Source: Temnopleurus reevesii (Eukaryota; Echinodermata; Echinoidea; Temnopleuroida; Temnopleuridae). From it: a stretch of 19,964 nucleotides of DNA. The notes beneath the pieces are model-generated. The model saw nothing but the letters and a program-made list of their open reading frames with translations. It was not told the DNA's origin and ran no database searches. The translations under genes and the position numbers were made by a program. Of this stretch, positions 8,801-14,745 are shown piece after piece (position 1 is the first letter of the stretch; each line of letters opens with the position of its first letter). The stretch spans positions 23,472 through 43,435 of the forward strand of contig BQKZ01002417.1 in assembly GCA_036244855.1 (NCBI GenBank). The letters are read 5' to 3'.

Positions 8801-11800
8801 AAAATATGATCAAAGGTAACGTCTTTGTTTTCATACCAGGGTTTCATAAAACATGTTCAAGGGAGTCTTTCTCCCAATATACTTATGTCTACAAAAAGTG
8901 TGCAGTAGACCACATTTGCGTCGGAATTATAGATATGAAAGAGAGTGATAAATGCAAAATCATTGTTTACAATAAATGTTGTCGCGAGTGGTATCAAAGG
9001 TCTCTTGTATGTCAATACAAAGAGGCGCCCTTGGAACAGTTGACGCGGATTACATTCGCAGAGTCAAGACCGGTTTCACTTGTCAGGTTTATGTCTAGCA
9101 GCATCTTGACGTATTGCATTCGTAGGTCACTAACGGCATCATACGATTGCTGCCATAAATATAGAAAATGGAGTTTCTTTCCTCGACATCTGTATTCATC
9201 GGTGTCTTCGTATTTCTGCTTGGTGTCTGGTTCGTCCGGCGACCAAGGAATCTCCCGCCAGGGCCCTGGTCCCTCCCTCTGATTGGATACCGATTTGAGT
9301 CGGGTGCGATCCATGAGGTTTTCGCGGAGCTGGCCAAGAAGTATGGACCCGTTTTCAGCGTTCGACGAGGCCCCTTTCTCTTTGTTGTTTTGAATGACTT
9401 CGCGAGCATGAGGCAAGCTTTGGTGAAGTCCGCAGAATTCTTCTCCGATCGATTCGTCGCAGGGCAAATTAATTGGGGTATTCCGGATGCAAAAAAGCAT
9501 GGTAAGATGTATACCCTGTTGAATTTCATTTTTAGTCAAACTACCGTATGTAGTGAATACAGCCCAAACGATGTAAACATTAGACACCATATTGGGTAGG
9601 CTTGTATGCTCCATTTACCCCAAAATTTCCCGGTCTGTCATCATGTTCATTGAAATTTAATTTCAAAAGTTTTTATTTATTTATTTATTACGTTTTATTT
9701 CAACAGGGTAGCCTCATCAGTAATCGCAGTACTGTTCTTCCTGAGGGCCCTGTAATTACAAATTACAAAAGTGGTTTTGTTGTCTTTATTTAACATCATA
9801 TGGGTTTTGGATTTGGCGGAAATTAAGATAATATATGCTGGTATGTACTGGCCGAGCCCGATAAGAATATACGATCTCTTTTCATGCGAACTTTGAAAGA
9901 GACTCTCATATTCGATTTATTTCGTTTGTTACATATTCCATGGTTAAACTTGACATACTTTTGCTAATGAAGGCCCCAAGAGTATTTATCGCCATTTGCC
10001 TTATATGTGAAGGGCAATCGTCCGCGTGGGCCAATTGCTCGAAATGGTCTTCGTTATCCTCTTCTTGATATTAGGACGTCTAACTTCTTGCATTACCCTC
10101 GAAACATACATGTATCAAGGCTTTTGTCTATGCAAATACGGTAGGTTGGTATAAGTTAAGAGGTTGATGCAAAGGCCATTTTGTGCAATATGCCCCTGGG
10201 TACAGTTCATGTAATCGCCGACTCACACCTTTGCGTTTTTTTTTTATCCTGCGTCGGCCTAGCGTTTTTGAAAATTAAAATGACTCCGCAAGCATACAAG
10301 CATACGGGAGCTTAAGCAAAGAAGACGGAAGGGCCGGTCAGGACGTTACTTCTCTAGCGCAGGGCAATCTAGCGGGCGTTCTCAACCTTAGCGGCCCGAT
10401 AGATTTTCCCGCGCTTGAGAAATAACGTCCCGATCGGCCCTTCCGTCTTCTTTGTTTAAGCTCCGTAATATACGCTAATCAGACGGCGGATGGTGTTTGG
10501 CGACCATCAGCCCATCGTATGACCTGCGTCTTTGTTGCTCCAGGGAGCATTTTTTTTATTTAAAAAAAACCGCTAGGCCGACGCAGGCTAAAAACGCAAA
10601 GGTGTGAATCGGCCTTCAGGGATGTTTTTCGTATAGATACATAAAAGTTCAAAGATACGCATCATATTGCCCTTATGATATTATTCAAGGTGAATTTTCG
10701 GGAAAATGTCCAGGCAGTCGATTTATTGGGATGGGCTTTCGTGTTGTAAGTGATCAGGGCAAGCTTGGTTCAGGAGTAATCATCCAATAAAAATTTATAT
10801 TTTTCCGGGTGTAGATTTAACGGCATCATAGAAGACCTGGGGACTGTAACATAAAAGAGATACGATAGATTTTGTAATTAATCGTATCTCTATGGTACAT
10901 GTTTTGCCATAGACTTACGATAAATATTTATCGTAAGTTTAATTGCATCTTTTATGTTACAGGCCCATGACCAGCAGATGCCTCGGGTTGAGAATTATAG
11001 AATTTCATTGAGTGTTCTTGACAGTGCAGAGTATGGTACTGTATATAGTGACAGACTGAAAGCCTGGATTATGTACAGCAATTAACTTAGATTTCATATC
11101 TTTACGCAGCTACCATTGTTTTTGGTAACGGCAAACCATGGGAAGAGCATCGCAGATTCTCTCTTCCTGCACTTCGTTCCTTCGGCTTGGGCAAGAAGAG
11201 CCTCGTTCCCCAGATTAACCTTGAAGCCCGTTACCTGGCCGATGAAATTGGCAGTCACCGCGGTCAACCAATGGATCCATTTATCTCTTTCAACAAAGCA
11301 ACAGGTAACATTATCTCCCAACTTCTCGTTGGTCGACGCTACGAATACAACGATGCAGATTTTAATAAATTCTTAGAAGCAATGGCGAACGTCTTTAGTC
11401 TCATTTCTGAGACCGACCCGGTGAATATCTTCGAACCGCTTATACATACACCTTGGTATAAGAGGTACCGTGGGGAAGTGTACTCTGTGAGGAAATTCAT
11501 TAACTCGGAACTCAAAGCACATGAGAGAACATTCCAGAAGGACAGCATCCGGGACCTTGTGGATGCATTCTTCGCACATGACATCTCGAAGGGCTACTCT
11601 GGGGAAGTAGTTTGGAGAATCATGGGAGACTTCTTTGGAGCTGGCACCGAAACCACTGCTGTCTCACTCACGTGGTCAATACTCTTTCTAGCTTCCCACC
11701 CAGAGGTACAGAAGAAGGTAAGATTGGCACAGTGGTAGTGTTTCGGTGTCGAAGGCAAGCGGGTTTGTTCAATGGGTTCCGGCGGATCAAAATGGCTGGT

Positions 11801-14745
11801 CAATTTGTCCCCAAGAGTTGTTTAGACAATAATGGATGACCCAAACATTATTTTTTCTGAGTCATTCCAGAGGTTTGGGTAAAGGTTCTTGGCAAATTAA
11901 GAAGAGGATATCTTGCAATTCACTGCCTTACTGAAATTTCTAAGAGTAGGCCTATATGCTTTTATGGATTTACTTTTTTAAATCTTTTGACTCAAATTAT
12001 TGGGCGGAGAAATTTTGATCCACATAGCAAGATAATTCACAAAGAACCATCGGATTTAACAATAGCTAATATTCTGAGACACTGCACAGCAATGTTTCAA
12101 ATAGATATCATTTATAAAGAGAATTTTTATTATTTGGAAATTGTTTCATTTTCCCGGTCATTCCCTCAACAGGTTCAACGTGAGTTGGATGAAGTCGTTG
12201 GGCGTAGTCGGCAACCAGACACCAGCGACCGTCCCAATCTTCCGTACTGCGACGCAACCCTGATGGAGGTTATGCGTATCCGCCCCGTACTCCCTGTTTC
12301 TATCCCACACATGACGTCAGCTGATGTCTCACTGGGGAATTATACCATTCCTAAGGGAACCATCGTCATCCCCAACATCTGGGCTGTTCATCATGATCCA
12401 CAGAAGTGGCGTGAGCCCCATCTGTTCAACCCAGAGAGATTCCTAAGCGCCGATGGAACACGGGTGGAGAGGAACGAGGCGTGGATACCATTCAGTGTTG
12501 GTAAGTTTGATGGGGAAACAGTTTATTGCTCCCTTATTGTTTGGATTTAGATGCGACGGGCTTCTCCAGGAGCCAAGCAAGGTGATAGATCTGTGACAGC
12601 AGACTTCTGTAGAAGCCAAGATCACATAAATATCGCAAGTGAGGTCGGCCAACCATATCGACGATTTTAACAACAGAATATTGCCCATAACACGATATGA
12701 ACTATTTCCGTCGAACCCCAATGCAATGGTCCTTTGTTATGCTATTCAAACCGGAACCGGTTTGTGATCGTTGTGTTCGCACATGTGAACACACTGCGTA
12801 CAGATTTATTATCTATGACCCACTTTATTTTACGAAAATAGTTTATATCGTGTTCCATTTCTTGTATGGGGTAAACGGCAAATTGTAACACCGGCATTCG
12901 GTGCTGCATTTTAAAAAATTGTAGCCAAGATTCTAGTCGCAGAGCTAAGAAGTCATAAAAACACAAAAATAGGAATCTGTGAATTGTACATTAAAATTTG
13001 AAAGAGGAACCTCTTCGTCAAGATACTGCATGATTTATATATTTCGGAATTAACCACTCACATCCTTAAAATTGCTTACTCCATAACTGTGCAGTCACAC
13101 GAATGCGTGAATAAGTGGAAATTGACACAACCGACATCATTCCCGCTCTCAATATTGTTTTTGCAGGCCGTCGTGAATGCCTCGGAGCACAACTCGCCAA
13201 GATGGAGGCGTTTTTATTCTTCACCAATCTCTTCCAGCAGTTCGAGTTCAAGCTTCCACCCGAGCATGAGAACCACAGCCTCAGGGGTAAACCCGGGCTT
13301 TCTATGCCGCCTGAACCATTCAAGGTCTGCGCCACAGAGCGTTGAACGTTACTATTACTAATAGTGGGTTATCGAAATTGGTGGACGGAAGCTTGCGGAC
13401 TGTAGAAAAGATTGCGCATTTGATCTACACGTTAAATGATAAGTGCGCATCAGATCTTCACATCAATTGTTGCGCACATTAGATGCGCTCGTTTCCTACA
13501 GTCCACAAGCCATCATCCACCAATTTCGAAAACCCACTAGTGCATCCACGAAAGGACGTGTTTGGTAATCTTTTCCCTCTTTTGTCTTGACATTTTTTTC
13601 TCAAGATGGACGTTATGATTTTCTTAGAACGGCGTCCTTTTAGGGTAACAGGTTGGTTTATATTTTCTGTCAATTTGGGGCAGTCACAATATATTCCACC
13701 CTGTTAATTGCCAAAATGAATTATCTTAGGTTCAAACTATGAACTATGAACATGATAAATGCATGTTATGTTTAATCAATGAGTTTGTACAGATCAACCT
13801 TTAAACACAGGACTTCATATGGAATTTAGATGAGGTTTGAGGGCTGTGTGGGATCAGTCTATTGGTGTGACTGTTCCATTATATTAATTTGTCGTAGTCG
13901 TAGCCAATATATGGGTGTTTAAAAATCAGTGGCATATTCTTTATCTTAAGCATTTACGATTTTGACAATGTTTTCCATTCATAAAAAAAAACTCACTTCG
14001 AAGGGGACATTTTCTTTTCAATCCTCTCCTCGTGTTAGTTTGAATGTAATACTTATATCACGTACACATTGTAATTTTAGAAATTTTTAAGTTCTTTCTT
14101 GGGAACGTTTAATCTTTTAAGAACCGGGGTTTTGTAAGTCTACATACGCAGAGCAGACTCAGGAAGTTTTAATTATAAGGGTTGAGAAATTGTTGTTATA
14201 GATTTTTAACGTTATACTAAAATATATCGTTCGTGTTTTCCCACATCAATGGGTATTGTTGCATGAAGACAAAGAAATCCGACATCGCAACAATTGGAAG
14301 CACATCCATAGAGATGCGTGTTAATAAGTGCCATAGAAGAGCTTATTTCGATGGAATTATAACTGCTTTTGTGTAACATTGCCCTTTTGTCCCCGTCATG
14401 TCAACATGATATAAACTATTTCCGCAAAATAAAGTCGGTCATGGACAATAGATCCGTATGCCTTGTATTGCATTGTGCGCACACAGCAATCACAAGCCGG
14501 TTCCTATTTCAATATCATTACAAAGGAGCCTTGAATTGGCGTTCGACTTGATTGTACGGAAATATATTATATATTAGATTGTTTTTCGTGAAAACACGGA
14601 CGGTATATGTTACCTTTAAGACAACGATATACTGATCCTTGATGGCATCTCTCGTTCTGAGCAGTGGAGCTCGACGACCGACCACGCCCAGCATCACCAT
14701 GGAGAATGATATGATGAATAGAACAGCCTTCATTGTTGACGTCAT
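2624..14745 (-). CDS. secreted proteinase K-like subtilase, 3' end missing
   Basis: This is a secreted serine endopeptidase of family S8 (proteinase K type) with an I9 inhibitor propeptide. Segments seen in order: signal peptide and propeptide start, propeptide body, propeptide/mature junction, Asp motif VYVLDTGI (D145), His motif [12 protein letters not shown] (H179), substrate strand SLGGGG (237-242) and oxyanion Asn in AAGN (N266). Numbering takes one version of each alternative exon, 281 residues in all. The Ser exon is not found in the window. Every junction is GT-AG and phases agree throughout (0, 0, 1, 0, 1). Exon 3 exists in four versions and exon 5 in two, and the exon 5-6 block is assembled twice. 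The first intron contains a P450 gene on the other strand. Family and secretion are certain enough; the substrate is unknown. The link of exon 1 to the rest rests on phase and propeptide continuity. Confidence 0.85.
3202..3349 (-). CDS. subtilase exon 5B: catalytic His, Trp-Ala-Ala version (copy 1)
   Basis: The same exon as 5070-5217, encoding an identical protein, with synonymous changes at 3221 and 3239 and donor GTAAGC rather than GTAAGT (3196). Between 5A and 5B, 27 of 148 bases differ, yet the proteins differ only at residues 214-216. That pattern shows both versions under purifying selection. Confidence 0.9.
3407..3554 (-). CDS. subtilase exon 5A: catalytic His, Ser-rich version (copy 1)
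   Basis: Same 148-bp exon as 5275-5422, with no difference seen between the copies. It holds [12 protein letters not shown] and ends in [10 protein letters not shown]. The donor G|GTGAGT is followed after 57 bp by exon 5B. Confidence 0.9.
3702..3860. mobile_element. foldback MITE, GGTGGACGA arms (copy 1)
   Basis: The left arm ATTTGGTGGACGAAGGCCTG and an inverted right arm reading the same (with TTGGACGGCAGAA for TGTGGACGGTAGAA) enclose about 80 bp. It lies in the intron between subtilase exons 4 and 5A. The same family is found at 13364-13537. Exact ends are uncertain. Confidence 0.75.
3861..4417. other. subtilase intron 4 remainder (also 5729-6285)
   Basis: Non-coding stretch between the MITE and exon 4, present in both duplicated copies. 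The only coding-like piece is an open minus-strand run at 4022-4129 ending in TAG, with no known domain. Confidence 0.55.
4418..4472 (-). pseudogene. truncated 3' fragment of subtilase exon 4 (copy 1)
   Basis: It is identical to 6286-6340 and cut at the N. It has a good donor but no acceptor and no catalytic Asp. If the duplication is an assembly artefact, this fragment is simply the rest of exon 4 seen twice. Confidence 0.85.
4473..4473. other. single-N assembly junction
   Basis: The lone ambiguous base falls exactly between the two 1867-bp copies, where exon 4 of copy 1 is cut and copy 2 begins in the intron after exon 6. It probably marks a contig join of unknown true gap size. Confidence 0.8.
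4492..4676 (-). CDS. subtilase exon 6: oxyanion Asn (copy 2)
   Basis: Two bases completing Gly220 plus 61 codons, between acceptor TATTTCAG and donor GAG|GTATGA. It begins [26 protein letters not shown] is the second substrate-binding strand, and [18 protein letters not shown] holds the oxyanion-hole Asn266. It differs from copy 1 by Glu for Ala at residue 226. The exon ends in phase 0, and the next exon is not in this copy because of the N junction. Confidence 0.88.
5070..5217 (-). CDS. subtilase exon 5B: catalytic His, Trp-Ala-Ala version (copy 2)
   Basis: 49 codons plus one base, between acceptor TTTTGACAG and donor G|GTAAGT. It has the same protein start and His motif as exon 5A, but ends [15 protein letters not shown]. 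If 5A and 5B were both included, the leftover G of 5A would create GGG TAA at the join, an immediate stop, so only one can be used. Compared with copy 1 it has two synonymous changes, and a T instead of C at donor position +6. Confidence 0.9.
5275..5422 (-). CDS. subtilase exon 5A: catalytic His, Ser-rich version (copy 2)
   Basis: 49 codons plus one base, between acceptor TAACAG and donor G|GTGAGT. It begins [20 protein letters not shown], where the first His of HGTH is catalytic (H179), and ends [15 protein letters not shown]. The phase is 0 in and 1 out. Only 57 bp separates it from exon 5B, which has the same length and phases. The three codons after GSGS are all Ser here, against Trp-Ala-Ala in 5B. 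It is identical to 3407-3554 in the other assembled copy. Confidence 0.9.
5570..5728. mobile_element. foldback MITE, GGTGGACGA arms (copy 2)
   Basis: Second assembled copy of the element at 3702-3860, with no difference seen. It is a product of the 1867-bp duplication and was not a separate insertion. Confidence 0.75.
6286..6395 (-). CDS. subtilase exon 4: catalytic Asp
   Basis: 36 codons preceded by two bases that finish Gly134. Acceptor TTCTTAG, donor ATT|GTAAGT. The sequence [20 protein letters not shown] carries the S8 Asp motif, with D145 as the charge-relay aspartate, followed by FEDRAEF. It ends in phase 0, matching either version of exon 5. The 1867-bp duplication ends inside this exon (6340), and a 55-bp 3' fragment of it (4418-4472) sits at the end of copy 1 without an acceptor. 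Confidence 0.9.
6396..7201. other. subtilase intron 3
   Basis: About 800 bp between exon 3a and exon 4. It is AT-rich with no repeat seen. A minus-strand piece at 6962-7056 follows a good acceptor (TCTCTGCAG) and is open for about 30 codons, but ends in a stop and resembles no family known to me. Confidence 0.55.
7202..7325 (-). CDS. subtilase exon 3, version a (intact)
   Basis: 41 codons plus one base, between acceptor ACTCTCAG and donor G|GTAATT. It encodes [14 protein letters not shown] and then [19 protein letters not shown]. The W-G-L-x-R-I core marks the N-terminus of the mature subtilase, so propeptide cleavage must fall within this exon, near the E-Q-D-G stretch. The leftover G joins GT of exon 4 to give Gly134. 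This is the version nearest exon 4. Only 56 bp separates it from version b. Confidence 0.85.
7382..7505 (-). CDS. subtilase exon 3, version b (intact)
   Basis: 41 codons plus one base, between acceptor CCCTAAG and donor G|GTAAAG. It encodes the end of the propeptide ([14 protein letters not shown]) and the start of the mature enzyme ([20 protein letters not shown]). It differs from version a by two residues, S for R and M for L. Phase is 0 in and 1 out, the same as version a, so each can replace the other but they cannot be joined in frame. Confidence 0.82.
7561..7670 (-). pseudogene. subtilase exon 3, version c (decayed)
   Basis: It starts after acceptor CTCTCAG with [20 protein letters not shown] and keeps [11 protein letters not shown] different 14-bp deletion just before the 3' end leaves 110 bp and a frame ending in TAG. 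Joined at GTAAAC to exon 4 it would also stop. The 55-bp spacers on both sides match those of the intact versions. Confidence 0.8.
7726..7835 (-). pseudogene. subtilase exon 3, version d (decayed)
   Basis: First version met in transcription. It keeps the acceptor (CTCTTAG) and the start [19 protein letters not shown], but the mature N-terminal part is altered (the IWGLD core reads SWRVG). It has lost 14 bp near the 3' end, giving 110 bp instead of 124. The frame runs into TAG at the splice junction, and splicing at the remaining GTAAAA to exon 4 would also create TAG. It probably cannot give a full protein. Confidence 0.8.
8049..8116. repeat. CA dinucleotide microsatellite
   Basis: CACACA run with a few CTCACA and TA interruptions, in the subtilase intron just 3' of exon 2. 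Confidence 0.95.
8148..8291 (-). CDS. subtilase exon 2: I9 propeptide body
   Basis: 48 codons between acceptor TTTTTTTGCAG and donor CTG|GTGAGA. The protein begins [16 protein letters not shown] and ends [19 protein letters not shown]. The F-A-I-S-L-S stretch is the I9 strand before the C-terminal part of the propeptide. I9 propeptides fold the protease and inhibit it until cleaved. It reads phase 0 in and phase 0 out, and joins exon 3 as [17 protein letters not shown], a standard I9 ending. Confidence 0.88.
8292..9167. other. region upstream of P450, inside subtilase intron 1
   Basis: It should contain the P450 promoter and 5' UTR. No clear TATA box is seen at a useful distance; CATAAATATA at 9153-9162 is too close to the ATG. 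The open frame at 8806-9282 has no recognisable domain and overlaps the P450 start in another frame. Confidence 0.5.
9168..9501 (+). CDS. P450 exon 1: membrane anchor, hinge, A/B helices
   Basis: 111 codons plus one base, donor [27 protein letters not shown] is the hydrophobic ER anchor. It is followed by RRP and the hinge [14 protein letters not shown], then [20 protein letters not shown] and SAEFFSDRF, which are standard early CYP2 landmarks. Confidence 0.93.
9168..13345 (+). CDS. cytochrome P450, CYP2-clan, complete in four exons
   Basis: A membrane-anchored microsomal monooxygenase, probably oxidising small lipophilic substrates with electrons from P450 reductase. Four exons (9168-9501, 11110-11717, 12173-12500, 13167-13345) join in frame through GT-AG introns to give 482 residues and a TGA, a normal length for the family. 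It has an N-terminal anchor (about 7-24), the proline hinge LPPGP, C-helix W122-x3-R126, I-helix AGTET (289-293), K-helix E346-x2-R349, PERF (401-404) and the heme loop FSVGRRECLG with Cys428. No key residue is missing. The start ATG has A at -3 and G at +4. The gene lies within the first intron of the subtilase, on the opposite strand. The CYP2-type assignment is firm, but the subfamily (for example 2U- or 2J-like) cannot be given. Confidence 0.93.
9672..9770 (-). mobile_element. 3' tail of a CR1/L2-like LINE (antisense)
   Basis: Read on the minus strand it ends in GAGGCTACCCTGTTGAAATA, then AAACG and several AATA units. That tail pattern is typical of 3' ends of CR1/L2-type elements. Only about 100 bp remains. 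It sits in P450 intron 1. Its tail differs from that of the LINE at 175-1924, so it is another family. Confidence 0.55.
9771..10216. other. P450 intron 1, middle
   Basis: Non-coding sequence between the LINE tail and the nested MITEs. No gene or clear repeat was recognised. Confidence 0.5.
10217..10614. mobile_element. outer MITE carrying a nested MITE
   Basis: The left arm GCCGACTCACACCTTTGCG, then CCTGCGTCGGCCTAGCG, is matched by an inverted right arm ending at about 10614 (CGCTAGGCCGACGCAGG, then ACGCAAAGGTGTGAATCGGC). Without the inserted element it is about 235 bp. The insertion of 10305-10465 shows that this element is the older of the two. The family is not recognised. Confidence 0.75.
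10305..10465. mobile_element. MITE, TIR CGGAGCTTAA, nested in an older MITE
   Basis: Near-perfect foldback over its whole 161 bp. The termini CGGGAGCTTAAGCAAAGAAG and CTTCTTTGTTTAAGCTCCG are inverted and flanked by TA at 10303-10304 and 10466-10467. It belongs to the same family as 2255-2523 but is shorter, as it lacks that element's extra centre. Confidence 0.85.
10840..10966. mobile_element. MITE with GGGCCTGTAACATAAAA termini (copy 1)
   Basis: GGGACTGTAACATAAAAG at the left, with the inverse CTTTTATGTTACAGGCCC at the right. Inside are two further hairpins: GAGATACGAT facing ATCGTATCTC, and a perfect 26-bp palindrome at 10913-10938 (ACTTACGATAAAT and its mirror). It lies in P450 intron 1. 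A second copy is at 18700-18828. Confidence 0.8.
11110..11717 (+). CDS. P450 exon 2: C-helix to I-helix
   Basis: Acceptor TTTACGCAG, then 202 codons, donor AAG|GTAAGA. It starts [18 protein letters not shown] with the C-helix W-x3-R, which contacts a heme propionate. Near the end is [16 protein letters not shown], the oxygen-activating I-helix, and the exon stops at HPEVQKK. Confidence 0.93.
12173..12500 (+). CDS. P450 exon 3: J/K helices and PERF
   Basis: Acceptor CCCTCAACAG, 109 codons plus one base, donor G|GTAAGT. It begins [20 protein letters not shown]. It holds ExxR (EVMR), [42 protein letters not shown] and ends in PFSV, just before the heme loop, which is split between exons. Confidence 0.93.
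12691..12852 (-). mobile_element. small repeat with CACGATATAAACTATTT ends (copy 1)
   Basis: The inverted ends CACGATATGAACTATTTCCG and its mirror near 12833-12852 enclose about 120 bp. On the minus strand it shares a run of sequence with 14404-14570, clear even when translated (INYFRKIK, then SV, then CA, then IT-x-RF). It lies in P450 intron 3. Confidence 0.65.
13167..13345 (+). CDS. P450 exon 4: heme-binding loop and C-terminus
   Basis: Acceptor TTTTTGCAG, two bases completing Gly424, then 58 codons and TGA at 13343-13345. [20 protein letters not shown] contains the axial Cys428 and L-helix, and the end reads [12 protein letters not shown] foldback MITE begins 18 bp after the stop, so the 3' UTR probably contains it. 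No nearby AATAAA was seen. Confidence 0.93.
13364..13537. mobile_element. foldback MITE directly after P450 stop
   Basis: Termini GTGGGTTATCGAAATTGGTG and its inverse (CACCAATTTCGAAAACCCAC), flanked by TA at 13362-13363 and 13538-13539. The inner arms ACTGTAGAAA and TTTCCTACAGT also pair. It is related to 3702-3860. It starts 18 bp after the P450 TGA, so it is probably transcribed as part of that 3' UTR. Confidence 0.8.
13538..14403. other. P450 3' flank inside subtilase intron 1
   Basis: AT-rich non-coding sequence. It should contain the P450 polyadenylation site, but no convincing AATAAA is seen close to the gene; the first, near 14425, lies inside another repeat. Confidence 0.5.
14404..14570 (+). 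mobile_element. small repeat with GATATAAACTATTTCCG end (copy 2)
   Basis: Relative of 12691-12852 in the opposite orientation. The right terminal arm is degenerate (TACGGAAATATATTATATA). It ends about 45 bp from the donor of subtilase exon 1, in its first intron. Confidence 0.6.
14614..14745 (-). CDS. subtilase exon 1: signal peptide and I9 start
   Basis: 44 codons from ATG at 14745, or 40 from a second ATG at 14733. The N-terminus [19 protein letters not shown] is a typical signal peptide with a hydrophobic core ending in small residues. It is followed by [20 protein letters not shown], and DQYIVVLK is the characteristic first strand of I9 propeptides. The donor AAG|GTAACA ends the exon in phase 0, matching the phase-0 start of exon 2 more than 6 kb away. 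The second ATG gives a more standard signal peptide, so it may be the real start. Confidence 0.8.

Noticed and set aside
8806..9282. 158-codon plus-strand frame upstream of and overlapping the P450 start
   Set aside because: No recognisable domain. It overlaps P450 exon 1 in another frame, and its Cys-rich look is not supported by any motif pattern.
9012..9614. 200-codon and 144-codon minus-strand frames opposite P450 exon 1
   Set aside because: They are antisense shadows of a clearly coding exon, with no known domain or splice context.
12742..12966. 74-codon minus-strand frame similar to the 60-codon frame at 14369-14551
   Set aside because: The similarity is real but comes from a shared 165-bp repeat with inverted ends, and no functional protein is indicated.
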